A DNA stretch of 64,000 nt from Actinobacteria bacterium OK074 (GCA_001298575.1 LJCV01000274.1:1-64000), one strand, 5' to 3'. Shown: positions 17,762 to 25,925, counted from the first letter of the stretch. The notes: generated from the letters alone by a model not told the origin. Translations and numbers: made by a program.

Positions 17762-18712
17762 TCAGAAGTACCCTTCGCGCTTGCGGTCCTCCATGGCGGA
17801 TTCCGACAACTGGTCGTCGGCGCGGGTGGCGCCGCGTTCGGTGAGCCGGGACGCCATGAGTTCGGTGATCACCTCGTCGACACCGGCCGCGCCGGACAGG
17901 ACCGCGCCGGTGCAGGACATGTCGCCGACGGTGCGGTAGCGCACCCGGCGCCGTTCCACCGGTTCCCCCTCGCGGGGGCCGCCCCAGGCGCCCGGCGCCA
18001 GCCACATGCCGCCGCGCAGGAACACCTCGCGCTCGTGCGTGAAGTAGATGGACGGCAGCTCGATGCGCTCGCGGGCGATGTACTGCCACACGTCCAGCTC
18101 GGTCCAGTTGGACAGCGGGAAGACGCGTACGTGTTCGCCGGGGGTGTGCCGCCCGTTGTAGAGCTGCCACAACTCGGGCCGCTGGCGGCGCGGGTCCCAG
18201 CCGCCGAACTCGTCGCGCAGCGAGAACACCCGCTCCTTGGCGCGGGCCTTCTCCTCGTCGCGCCGCCCGCCCCCGAACACCGCGTCGAACCGGTTCCCGG
18301 CGATCGTCGCCAGCAGCGGCACGGTCTGCAACGGGTTGCGGGTGCCGTCCGGCCGCTCCCGCAGCGTTCCCCGGTCGATGTACTCCTGCACCGAGGCCAC
18401 GTGCAGCCGCAGTCCGTGCGCCGCCACCACCCGGTCCCGGTAGGCGAGCACCTCGGGGAAGTTGTGCCCGGTGTCCACGTGCAGCAGCGGGAACGGCACC
18501 GGCGCGGGCGCGAACGCCTTCACCGCCAGGTGCAGCATCACCACCGAGTCCTTGCCGCCGGAGAACAGCACCACGGGCCGCTCGAACTCCCCTGCCACTT
18601 CACGCAGGATGTGCACCGCCTCGGACTCCAGCACGTCCATGTGCCCGAGCGGACCGGGAGTTGACGGTCCGTCAAGTCGAGCCCCGACGGCCTTGGTTGC
18701 AGCCGTTGTCAC
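17762..18712 (-). CDS. cysD: Sulfate adenylyltransferase subunit 2
   Basis: CysD, 316 residues, is the adenylyltransferase subunit that forms APS from ATP and sulfate with CysN. It shows the PP-loop VVLFSGGKDSVVMLHLA, LLHVDTGHNFPEVLAYRD, FGGGRRDEEKARAKER and the C-terminal ending SAMEDRKREGYF typical of this subunit. The GTG at 18712 overlaps the cysC stop (GTGA), a strong indication of the start. Gene order cysC-cysD-cysN is normal for actinomycetes, but the reductase genes cysH and cysI that usually precede cysC are absent here. Confidence 0.95.
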   Translation of the reverse strand: MTTAATKAVGARLDGPSTPGPLGHMDVLESEAVHILREVAGEFERPVVLFSGGKDSVVMLHLAVKAFAPAPVPFPLLHVDTGHNFPEVLAYRDRVVAAHGLRLHVASVQEYIDRGTLRERPDGTRNPLQTVPLLATIAGNRFDAVFGGGRRDEEKARAKERVFSLRDEFGGWDPRRQRPELWQLYNGRHTPGEHVRVFPLSNWTELDVWQYIARERIELPSIYFTHEREVFLRGGMWLAPGAWGGPREGEPVERRRVRYRTVGDMSCTGAVLSGAAGVDEVITELMASRLTERGATRADDQLSESAMEDRKREGYF

Positions 18713-19263
18713 AGCAACCCCCGTTCGGCCAGCAGGACATGCAGCACCTCGACCGACTCCGGCACCGACTCCAGCTGCGTCTCCACCCGCGCGTCCGGCG
18801 CCCGGGGCGGCTCGTAGGGGTCGTCGACCCCGGTGAGCCCGGAGAGCCGGCCGGCCCGCTGCTGCGCGTACAGCCCCTTCACGTCCCGTACGGCGCAGAC
18901 CTGGAGCGGGGTGGCGACATGGATCTCCAAGTACGGTGTCCCGCTTGCCTCGTGGCGTTTGCGCACCGCCTCGCGGCTGTCGGCGTAGGGGGCGATGACG
19001 GGGACGAGGACCAGGATCCCGTTGCGGGCGAGCACCTCCGCGACCAGGCCGATGCGCTGGACGTTGGTGTCGCGGTCCTCGCGGGTGAAGCCGAGTCCGG
19101 CGCTGAGGAAGGTGCGGATCTCGTCGCCGTCGAGCACCTCCACCCGCTGCCCCTCCCGGGTGAGCCTGCTGGCGAGCGCCTGGGCGAGCGTGGTCTTGCC
19201 GGAACTGGGCAGACCGGTCAGCCATACGGTGGCGCCGCCGGTGCTGGGCTTGCGGGTACTCAT
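18709..19263 (-). CDS. cysC: Adenylylsulfate kinase
   Basis: CysC (184 residues) phosphorylates APS to PAPS, the sulfate donor for sulfotransferases. The P-loop GLPSSGKTTLAQALA begins near residue 17, followed by VLDGDEIRTFLSAGLGFTREDRDTN and the IAPYADSR and YLEIHVATPLQVCAVRDVKGLY motifs, all standard for APS kinase. The ATG at 19263 overlaps the sulfotransferase stop by ATGA. Direct coupling of a PAPS-forming kinase to a PAPS-consuming sulfotransferase is functionally coherent. Confidence 0.95.
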   Translation of the reverse strand: MSTRKPSTGGATVWLTGLPSSGKTTLAQALASRLTREGQRVEVLDGDEIRTFLSAGLGFTREDRDTNVQRIGLVAEVLARNGILVLVPVIAPYADSREAVRKRHEASGTPYLEIHVATPLQVCAVRDVKGLYAQQRAGRLSGLTGVDDPYEPPRAPDARVETQLESVPESVEVLHVLLAERGLL

Positions 19264-20411
19264 ATGCCGCTCCGCAGGGGGGAGTTGTCGTAACGGTTCA
19301 CGTCGTGCGCGGCGAGCGAGGAGAACCCGGCGCGGCACGCCTCGTCGAGTTCGTCGCGCTCGGCGGCGGGCAGCTCCCGCCAGGACGAGGAGGGCCGGGC
19401 CACCCGGGCGGCGCTGCGCCGCTCCCACTCCTCGTCGGCGAACTCGGGCCCGAGGAACTCGGCGATCCGGCGCAGGGACGGCCCCGGCGCGGCGAGCAGG
19501 TCCTCGTACCAGACGTGCAGCACGTTCCCGGCCGGCAGCGCCGACAGCGCTTCCATGCCGCGCCGCATCTCGTCCGACCAGTACGTGCCGAACAGCGAGG
19601 GCGGCAGCCGGTAGTCGCGCTCGGCGGCGGCGTCGAACCGGTCCGGCAGGAACGGCAGCAACTCCTCCGGTACGAAGCCGAGTTCGCCCCCGGCGGGCCC
19701 CGTCTCGGCGTACGGGTCGTGGCCCAGGGTGAGGCTGAGGGCCATGACGACCGCGCCCATGCGGAAACCGGAGTGGCGGCTCATGGACAGCGCGCAGTCC
19801 CGCCCGTCGCGCACGATGTGCAGGTACCGGGCCTCGGGGAAGTGCTGCCGGAACTGTTCGGTGAGGATCAGCGAACCGCCGCTGCGCTCGGCCCACAGGC
19901 TCTTGCCGAACCGGGTGCACAGCCAGGAGAACAGCCGGGTGTAGTGGGCGCCGACCGGGGCGTCGGGGAACTGCGCGACCGCGGCCCCGACCTCCTCGTA
20001 CAGCGCCTCCGGGGTGTCGGTGAGGTGGGGGAGGGTGGTCAGCAGGAGGGCCGGGATGCCGCTCTCGCCGGAGTAGCGGGCGCTGCCGGACGCCGGGTAG
20101 AGGATCTCCTTCGGCGCCAGGCCGTGCGTGGTCAGCAGCCGGTTGACGGCGTTGCGGGAGGACAGGATCCGCCAGAACTCCGCCCCGCTCAGGGTGCCTT
20201 CGGGGAAGACGCGGGCGGTGATCCGGTACATGTCGGTGAGGTGGTTGAACAGCTCCGACAGGCTCAGCACCCGGGGGTGCTCGCGCAGCAGCGCGGAGAC
20301 CAGGGTCGAGCCGCAGCGCCCGGTGCCGGTGACGAAGACCTGGGCCGGGGCGGGCGGGGCCGGTGGTGCGGATGAGGTGGGCGATACAGATGCTGGAGTG
20401 GTGCTGGACAT
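19260..20411 (-). CDS. PAPS-dependent sulfotransferase
   Basis: A 383-residue sulfotransferase. The 5'-phosphosulfate loop is VFVTGTGRCGSTLV (about residues 25-38), and the 3'-phosphate motif is HIVRDGRDCALSMSRHSG (about 198-215). The block FGKSLWAERSGGSLI lies in between. Start ATG 20411 has GGAAGG about 10 nt upstream; a further 34 codons upstream are in frame but look like shadow. The gene lies 124 bp downstream of the type III PKS and overlaps cysC. In caprazamycin biosynthesis a type III PKS product is sulfated by a PAPS sulfotransferase (Cpz6/Cpz8), so sulfation of the adjacent PKS product is a reasonable proposal. The acceptor is not proven. Confidence 0.88.
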   Translation of the reverse strand: MSSTTPASVSPTSSAPPAPPAPAQVFVTGTGRCGSTLVSALLREHPRVLSLSELFNHLTDMYRITARVFPEGTLSGAEFWRILSSRNAVNRLLTTHGLAPKEILYPASGSARYSGESGIPALLLTTLPHLTDTPEALYEEVGAAVAQFPDAPVGAHYTRLFSWLCTRFGKSLWAERSGGSLILTEQFRQHFPEARYLHIVRDGRDCALSMSRHSGFRMGAVVMALSLTLGHDPYAETGPAGGELGFVPEELLPFLPDRFDAAAERDYRLPPSLFGTYWSDEMRRGMEALSALPAGNVLHVWYEDLLAAPGPSLRRIAEFLGPEFADEEWERRSAARVARPSSSWRELPAAERDELDEACRAGFSSLAAHDVNRYDNSPLRSGI

Positions 20412-20535
20412 GACAATCGAGCCTTCCGTGCGTCCGTGGGTTTCGACGACTTCCGTGGGACGGCCGTGCGGGAAGGTGCGCGTACGGGGCTGCCGTACGG
20501 AAGCTTGCGCCAAGGCGCGTGGGGGTGGGGGGAGT

Positions 20536-21621
20536 TCAGGAACGGCGCAGCAGTGCGGCGTACAGCGTCAGGCCCGGTCCGAAGGCCAGGGCGACCACCG
20601 GGCCCTGGGCGTGCGGCAGTTGTTCGAGGACCATGAGGACGGTGGGCGAGGAGCAGTTGCCGCACTCGTCCAGGACCCGGTACGAGGTGTCCAGCGCGTC
20701 CGCGGGCAGCTTCAGCCGTTCGCCGACGACCTCCAGGATCCGCTTGCCGCCGGGGTGCACCGCCCAGCCGTTGACGTCGGCGGGGGTGAGCCCGTGCGGG
20801 GCGAGCAACTGGTCGCGCACGACCTCGCCAACGTGCTGGGCGAGCACGTCGGGCACCTTGGGCGACAGGCCCATCTTGAAGCCGAGGTCGGTGATCTGCC
20901 AGCTCATGTGGTCGGCGGTGCTGTGGTCGGTGACGGCCACGACGTCGACCACCTCGTAGCCGCTGGTCGCGTCGGGTTCCAGGACGACGGCCGCGGCGGC
21001 GTCCGCGAACAGCGCGTGCGCCACGACCTGTTCGAGGTCACGGGTGGGCGGCTGGACGTGCAGCGAGGTGAGTTCGAGGCACAGCAGCAGGGCCGGCCGG
21101 CCGCGGGCGGCGACGAAGTCCGAGACGGCGCCGAGCGCGGGCACCGCCGCGTAACAGCCCATGTGCCCGACGAACAGCCGCTGGATCCTGGTGCTCAGGC
21201 CGAGCTCGTCGGCGAGCCGCAGGTCGAGGCCCGGCGTCGTGTAGCCCGTACAGGAGGCCACGGCTAACAGGCCCAGGTCCTGCGGGGCCAGGCCCGCCGA
21301 CTCCAGCGCCGCGGTGACGGTCCGCTTGCCGAGGGGGACGGCCTCCTCGATGTACCGGGACATGCGCTGACCGGTACTCCACTGGGACACCCCCTTCTCG
21401 GTGCGCGGGTCCACGGCGGTACAGCGGGAGCTGATTCCGGAGTTCTCGAATATCCGGCGGGCCAGCGGAAAACCGTCGTAGTGCTCCAGAAAAAAGTCCT
21501 GCCACAGGTCGTCCTGGCTGGTCCTGGTGGCGGGGAATGAATGCGACGAGCCGGTGATGACCGGGCGGGCCACAGTGCGCAGTCCGCGGATCGCGGGAGC
21601 TGTCTCTGCATCGAGGCGCAT
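20536..21621 (-). CDS. Type III polyketide synthase
   Basis: This 361-residue enzyme has the chalcone-synthase-fold catalytic triad: Cys124 in ASCTGYTTPGLD, His289 in WAVHPGG and Asn322 in ECGNCSSPTV, plus the C-terminal GPGLTLYAALL loop. Such homodimeric enzymes condense malonyl-CoA units onto an acyl starter and cyclise them to pyrones, resorcinols or naphthalenes. Start ATG 21621 has AAAGGAA about 8 nt upstream. Leucine 119, five residues before the catalytic cysteine, is encoded by TTA (21265-21267), so translation should need the bldA tRNA. It heads the operon with a sulfotransferase, cysCDN and a sulfonate importer. Product class cannot be read from sequence; a triketide/tetraketide pyrone is one guess from the caprazamycin parallel. 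Confidence 0.92.
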   Translation of the reverse strand: MRLDAETAPAIRGLRTVARPVITGSSHSFPATRTSQDDLWQDFFLEHYDGFPLARRIFENSGISSRCTAVDPRTEKGVSQWSTGQRMSRYIEEAVPLGKRTVTAALESAGLAPQDLGLLAVASCTGYTTPGLDLRLADELGLSTRIQRLFVGHMGCYAAVPALGAVSDFVAARGRPALLLCLELTSLHVQPPTRDLEQVVAHALFADAAAAVVLEPDATSGYEVVDVVAVTDHSTADHMSWQITDLGFKMGLSPKVPDVLAQHVGEVVRDQLLAPHGLTPADVNGWAVHPGGKRILEVVGERLKLPADALDTSYRVLDECGNCSSPTVLMVLEQLPHAQGPVVALAFGPGLTLYAALLRRS

Positions 21622-22038
21622 GCTTGTTTCCTTTGCTTTTTGGGCAGGGAAAATCGGCCCCGGGACGGGGGGAACCGTGCATGTCGTAACCGAGCCCCGT
21701 GCGCCGTTGCGCGGGCGGTGTCGTACCGTACCGAGGCGTATTTGCCCTGTTCAGAGTGAGGGCGGAGCAGGTCGGTCGGGAGGGTTGGAGTGCGTGGTCG
21801 GGCTACCCCATTCGAACCGGTTGCCGATTCGTTGCTTCACAAGTCAAACACGGGGGGTTCAGTGGAATCAAATATTCCGCGGAGAGTTTTCCGGGTCGAA
21901 ATAAATTGCACGGGGAAAGCGAAGACCTGCCTCCAGGCGAACCGAGAAGGCAGGTCGATCGGTAAGCGTGATTTATCTGTCCGGAATTCAACCGGGGTAA
22001 TTCGGTCGGGGCGGCGAGTAATTCACCATCGGCCGGGC
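21622..22038. other. 417-bp AT-richer control region upstream of PKS operon
   Basis: This gap between the MMPL stop and the PKS start is noticeably richer in A/T than the surroundings, particularly 21830-22020. It holds the inverted repeat described at 21864 and two TAATTC elements near 21997 and 22017. It should contain the PKS operon promoter on the minus strand and the 3' end of the MMPL transcript. No ORF with a convincing start was seen. Confidence 0.5.
21864..21878. promoter_or_regulatory. Inverted repeat, candidate operator of PKS operon
   Basis: GGAAT-N5-ATTCC in an AT-rich patch about 245 bp upstream of the PKS start. The symmetry suits a dimeric regulator. No regulator gene is adjacent, so the partner is unknown. 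Confidence 0.4.
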
Positions 22039-24456
22039 TCAGGCACCTCCGGACGTGCGGACCGGGTGGTCGGACCCGTCTGACGGGTTTGGTGGCTCCG
22101 ACTGCTCCGACTGCTCCGACTGCTCCGACTGCTCCGACTGCTCCGGTGGGTCCGACTGCTCCGGTGGATCCGGCGGTGCGGTGTCCTCGTCGTCGGCCGC
22201 GGTGAGGACGGCCCCGGGCTCGTGCAGGCGCGCACCCTCGATGTCCAGGTCGGGCAGCAGCCGGTCCAGCCGGCGGGGCAGCCACCACGCGCCGCTGCCC
22301 ACCAGTGAGAGCACCGCGGGCACGAGCGTCATCCGGACGGCGAAGGCGTCCACGAGGACCCCGAACGCCAGGGAGAACGCGATGGGTTTGACGATGGCGT
22401 CCTCGGAGGTCACGAAGCTGGAGAAGACGAAGAACATGATGAGGGCCGCCGCCGTCACCACCCGCGAGGCCCGCGCGGCCCCGTCGACGACGGCGGTTTC
22501 GGCCCGGCGCGTGCGCACCCACTCCTCGCGCATGCTGGAGACCAGGAACACCTCGTAGTCCATCGCGAGGCCGAAAAGCACCGCCATCAGCACGATCGGC
22601 AGAAAACTGACCACGGGGCCGGTGCTGGCCACCCCGAACACGTCGGCCAGCCAGCCCCACTGGAAGACCGCCACGACCGCGCCGAACGAGGCCGCCACCG
22701 ACAGCAGGAAGCCCACCGTCGCCTTGACCGGGACGACGAGGGAGCGGAACACCAGCAGCAACAGCACCAGGCAGAGCCCGACGACGACCGCCGCGAACGG
22801 CAGCAGGGACGCGCTCAGCCGGGCGGACACGTCGATGCCGATGGCGGTGGAGCCGGTGACCGACACGGCGGCGCCGGTGTCGCGCTCGACGGCGGGCGCG
22901 TCGGAACGGATGGTGTCGACCAGGTCCTGGGTGGACTCGTCCTGCGGTCCGCCCTCGGGCACGAGCTGGATCACCGCCCGCCCGGACGCGGGCGCGTACT
23001 GCGGAGCGGCGGTCCGCACCACCCCCGGCAGCTTCCCCAGCCGGGCCGCGACGGCCGCCGCCTCGCGCTGCCCGGCCTCGCCCTTGGCGTCCGCCTCGGC
23101 CAGGACCAGGAGCGGTCCGTTGAAGCCGGGCCCGAACGCCTTCGCCACGGTGTCGTAGGTCTCGCGCTGCGAAGTCCCGTGCGCGGCACTGCCGTTGTCG
23201 GGCAGGGCGAGCCGCAGACCGGCGGCGGGCAGCGCCAGCGTCACGAGGGCCGCGACCACCCCGACGATCACCAGCAGCGGCCGCCGGGTCACCAGCAGCG
23301 CCCAACGGCGGCCCATGGTCGGGGAGTTGGCCAACTCCCCGGACGGGGCCTGCCCGTTGCCCCCGGCGGTGACGGAATCCGCGGCGTCCGCCCCTACATG
23401 TTCATCCATCGATGCCGCAGCCTCGGCCCGCCGCGCCGCCCGCGACCCCGCCCGCGGTGTCAGCCGGGCCCCCGCCAGGCCGAACAGCGCGGGCAGCAGC
23501 GTGACGGCGACGAGAACGGCGATCAGCACCGTGGCCGCCGCGCTCAGCCCCATCACGGTGAGGAAGGGGATCCGCACCACGGTCAGTCCGACGAGCGCGA
23601 TCACGACCGTCGTCCCGGCGAACACCACCGCGCTGCCCGCCGTGCCGACCGCCCGGCCCGCCGACTCGCGCGGATCCATGCCCTGGGCGAGCTGGGTGCG
23701 GTGCCGGGACAGCACGAACAGGGTGTAGTCGATGCCGACGGCGAGCCCCAGCATCAGCGCGAGACTCAGCGCGGTCGAGGAGACCGTCAGCCCCGAGGAG
23801 ACCGCGAGCAGCCCGCACAGCCCGGTGCCGACGCCGACGAACGCGTTCAGCAGCGGCATCCCGGCCGCGAGCAGCGAGCCGAAGGTGATGCCCAGGACGG
23901 CCAACGCGACCACCACGCCGAGCAGTTCGAGGACGCCGGGGGTCAACACCCCGTTGCCGTACGCCTGTCCGCCGACCGAGACGGTGAGGCCGGCGGCGGT
24001 GGCCGAATGGGTGGTGTCCTCCAGCGCGTCGAGGGCGCCGTCGTCCAGGCCCGAGCGTTTGACGTCGTAGTTGACCTGCGCCAGCGCGGTGCGCCCGTCG
24101 GGGGTCACGGTGCCGGCCTTCGCGGGCGGGATCACCAGGGCTACCTGCGGGGCCTGTTGAGCCGCTGCCAGGGTCTGCTGGATCGCGGCGGCGGGGCCGG
24201 GGTCGGTGACCTTGTGGCCCGCGGGCGCGGTGAACACGATCTGGGCGCTGGTTCCGGCGGCGGCGGGGAAGTCCTGGGCCATCGTGTCCTGCGCCCGCTG
24301 GGACTCGGAGCCCGGGATGGTGAACTCGTTGTCGAGCTTGCCGCCCAGGACGGCGAGGCAGCAGACGGCGGCTGCCAGTACGGCCAGCCAGGCCGCGAGG
24401 ACGAGCCGCCGTCGTCGGCAGGCGCCGAGTCCGAGCCGGTAGAGCCATGTCGCCAC
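22039..24456 (-). CDS. MMPL family (RND-type) membrane transporter
   Basis: The 805-residue protein has two repeats of an extracytoplasmic domain plus a bundle of membrane helices, the MMPL layout. The N-terminal segment LVLAAWLAVLAAAVCCLAV precedes the first porter domain; GLAVGIDYTLFVLSRHR and GLAMDYEVFLVSSMREEW are the two copies of the conserved GxxxDY signature in the helices that carry proton coupling. These proteins export lipids or hydrophobic molecules. The C-terminus carries an acidic/Pro tail with (EQS)5. The GTG at 24456 has GAGGAG 8-9 nt upstream. It lies 53 bp downstream of the LmeA-like gene and probably shares its TetR-controlled promoter. Confidence 0.92.
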   Translation of the reverse strand: MATWLYRLGLGACRRRRLVLAAWLAVLAAAVCCLAVLGGKLDNEFTIPGSESQRAQDTMAQDFPAAAGTSAQIVFTAPAGHKVTDPGPAAAIQQTLAAAQQAPQVALVIPPAKAGTVTPDGRTALAQVNYDVKRSGLDDGALDALEDTTHSATAAGLTVSVGGQAYGNGVLTPGVLELLGVVVALAVLGITFGSLLAAGMPLLNAFVGVGTGLCGLLAVSSGLTVSSTALSLALMLGLAVGIDYTLFVLSRHRTQLAQGMDPRESAGRAVGTAGSAVVFAGTTVVIALVGLTVVRIPFLTVMGLSAAATVLIAVLVAVTLLPALFGLAGARLTPRAGSRAARRAEAAASMDEHVGADAADSVTAGGNGQAPSGELANSPTMGRRWALLVTRRPLLVIVGVVAALVTLALPAAGLRLALPDNGSAAHGTSQRETYDTVAKAFGPGFNGPLLVLAEADAKGEAGQREAAAVAARLGKLPGVVRTAAPQYAPASGRAVIQLVPEGGPQDESTQDLVDTIRSDAPAVERDTGAAVSVTGSTAIGIDVSARLSASLLPFAAVVVGLCLVLLLLVFRSLVVPVKATVGFLLSVAASFGAVVAVFQWGWLADVFGVASTGPVVSFLPIVLMAVLFGLAMDYEVFLVSSMREEWVRTRRAETAVVDGAARASRVVTAAALIMFFVFSSFVTSEDAIVKPIAFSLAFGVLVDAFAVRMTLVPAVLSLVGSGAWWLPRRLDRLLPDLDIEGARLHEPGAVLTAADDEDTAPPDPPEQSDPPEQSEQSEQSEQSEQSEPPNPSDGSDHPVRTSGGA
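22100..22144 (-). repeat. 9-bp tandem repeat, 5 copies, in MMPL tail
   Basis: GACTGCTCC is repeated five times without change (a further copy at 22154), encoding (EQS)n near the MMPL C-terminus. The 9-bp unit keeps frame if copy number changes. Confidence 0.9.
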
Positions 24457-24509
24457 GGAGATGCTCCTCGTGCGTAGAGGCAGGTGTGGTGCGGGAGTTG
24501 GGGGAGGGC

Positions 24510-25226
24510 TCAGGTCTTCACCGTGGCGGGGCCGCCGGTCAGGTCGAGGCGCAGGCCGTCCGCGGTGACGGTGAGCCGCTCGGGCTTGAGGTCGAGGGGG
24601 AGGCCGGAGAGGTCGAACTCCTGGGGCGTGCCCTGGAGCAGCCGGTCGGCGAGGGCGTCGGGCACGGTGCGTTCGCCGACGTGCACCGAGGTGCGTTCGA
24701 GGTGGATCCCGTCGTCGCGCAGCGTGGGCCGGTAGGCGATCGAGATCTGCCCCAACGGGCCCGCGTGGACGATGAGTTGGGACGCGTCCGGATCGGCCGT
24801 CACGGTCGGCGCGCCGCCCGTGGCCGCGGCGACCGTGCCGGCCAGGGCGTCGTCCGGCATCTCGGCCCGCACCCGCGAGTCGCGCACGGACAGGCCGTCG
24901 GCGGAGCGGGTCACGTCGTCGAGCCGGGCGTGCAGGTCGACGCCGGTGAATTTCCGGAAGGTCGCGTCGCTCCCCGACACCTGCACCCGGGGGAAGGAGC
25001 CGCGGGCCAGCTGGAGGAGCACCGGGGTGGGGCCGAGGCCGACGTCGACCCCGGTGTGCAGCCGGGTTTCCATGCGGTCCGCGAGCCGGGCGGCCGTCCG
25101 GTGGCGTACGACCGCCTCCGTGACCACCCCGGTGAGCAGCACGGCCGCGACGACGCCCAGGGCGAGGAAGCGCGCTCCACGGCGTCCGCCCCGCCCCCTG
25201 CCCGACCCCCTGCGTAAAAGTGTCAT
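24510..25226 (-). CDS. LmeA-like (DUF2993) lipid-binding protein
   Basis: A 238-residue DUF2993 protein: an Arg/Gly-rich start, one N-terminal membrane anchor (ARFLALGVVAAVLLTGVVTEAVV), then an elongated beta-rich domain (TGVDVGLGPTPVLLQLARGSF; VSGSDATFRKFTGVDLHARL). The mycobacterial family member LmeA binds phosphoinositides and takes part in lipoglycan maturation, and the pairing with MMPL here suggests lipid handling at the membrane. The fourth codon is TTA (25215-25217), so translation should depend on bldA. Start ATG 25226; an ATG 12 bp upstream is also in frame. The start region overlaps a second copy of the TetR-type operator. Confidence 0.85.
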   Translation of the reverse strand: MTLLRRGSGRGRGGRRGARFLALGVVAAVLLTGVVTEAVVRHRTAARLADRMETRLHTGVDVGLGPTPVLLQLARGSFPRVQVSGSDATFRKFTGVDLHARLDDVTRSADGLSVRDSRVRAEMPDDALAGTVAAATGGAPTVTADPDASQLIVHAGPLGQISIAYRPTLRDDGIHLERTSVHVGERTVPDALADRLLQGTPQEFDLSGLPLDLKPERLTVTADGLRLDLTGGPATVKT

Positions 25227-25235
25227 GACTGACAG
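25217..25235. promoter_or_regulatory. Second, imperfect TetR-type operator
   Basis: AAAGTGTCATGACTGACAG resembles the perfect palindrome 26 bp to the right: half-site AAAGTGTCA followed by TGACTGACA. It covers the start codon of the LmeA-like gene, so binding could block both transcription and initiation. Confidence 0.5.
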
Positions 25236-25242
25236 CATAACC

Positions 25243-25264
25243 AAAGTGTCAGTACTGACACTTT
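25243..25264. promoter_or_regulatory. Perfect 22-bp palindrome, TetR operator
   Basis: AAAGTGTCAGT followed by its exact reverse complement, in the 75-bp space between the LmeA-like gene and a divergent TetR gene. Its length and position are typical of an autoregulatory TetR operator controlling both directions. Confidence 0.85.
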
Positions 25265-25301
25265 GATCCCGGCTCCTTTTTGCGACTGCGATACTCCTCA
25301 C

Positions 25302-25925
25302 ATGGCGAACCCCGGTACCGGTACCCGGCGCGCGGAGCCCCTCGGGCGGCGCGAGGCGCACAAGGCGGCGACCCGCAAGGCGCTCCAGGAGGCGGCCCGG
25401 CGCATGTTCGAGGAGCGCGGCTACGCGCGCACCACCGTGCGGGACATCGCCTCCGCCGCCGGGGTCACCGAGCGGACCTTCTTCCGGTACTTCCCCTCCA
25501 AGGAGGAGTTGGTCCTCGCCGAGGTCCTCGACCTCATCCCGCACATCCGCACCCTGGTCGTGCACCGCCCGGCCGACGAGAGCCCGTACGCCGCCGCCCT
25601 CGCCGTGGTCCTGGAACTGGCCGCCGACGAACAACTCGGCGTGATGTTCAGCGGCCCCCCGCAGCGGTTCCCGGACCCGTCGCCGCGCCAACTCCCGCCG
25701 GTCCTGCTCCAGTTCGAGGACGGGCTGGCGCAGGCGTTCCAGGAGCGGCTGGCGCTGCGCGACCCGGCGACGGCCACCCCGCTGCGGGCCGCGGTGCTCG
25801 CCCGCGCCGCCGCCGGCGCCATCCGCTCCGCGCTCTTCGCCTACGCCGCCCTGCCCGAGCCGGACCGCACCCTGACCGTCGCCCACGACCTGCTGCGCAC
25901 GGCGTTCGGGCACCTCGACGGCTGA
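25302..25925 (+). CDS. TetR family regulator of the MMPL operon
   Basis: A 207-residue TetR regulator. The N-terminal helix-turn-helix reads ARRMFEERGYARTTVRDIA, then SAAGVTERTFFRYFPSKEEL, and the helical ligand-binding part follows (LRAAVLARAAAGAIRSALFAY). Start ATG 25302 (MANPGTGTRR). A GATACT hexamer lies at 25290-25295, only 6 nt before the ATG, so the transcript may be leaderless. The perfect 22-bp palindrome lies 37-59 bp upstream. It almost certainly represses the divergent LmeA-like/MMPL operon and itself, probably responding to a hydrophobic ligand (inference). Confidence 0.9.
   Translation: MANPGTGTRRAEPLGRREAHKAATRKALQEAARRMFEERGYARTTVRDIASAAGVTERTFFRYFPSKEELVLAEVLDLIPHIRTLVVHRPADESPYAAALAVVLELAADEQLGVMFSGPPQRFPDPSPRQLPPVLLQFEDGLAQAFQERLALRDPATATPLRAAVLARAAAGAIRSALFAYAALPEPDRTLTVAHDLLRTAFGHLDG

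Noticed and set aside
13104..21621. Plain assimilatory sulfate reduction operon
   Set aside because: cysH, cysI and siroheme genes are absent and the first genes are a type III PKS and a sulfotransferase.
21622..22038. Small ORFs in the AT-richer region upstream of the PKS
   Set aside because: Candidates such as 21790-22083 overlap the MMPL 3' end, lack good ribosome binding sites and have odd composition.
22097..22170. CRISPR-like array from regular 9-bp repeats
   Set aside because: Units are contiguous with no spacers and encode EQS repeats in the MMPL tail.
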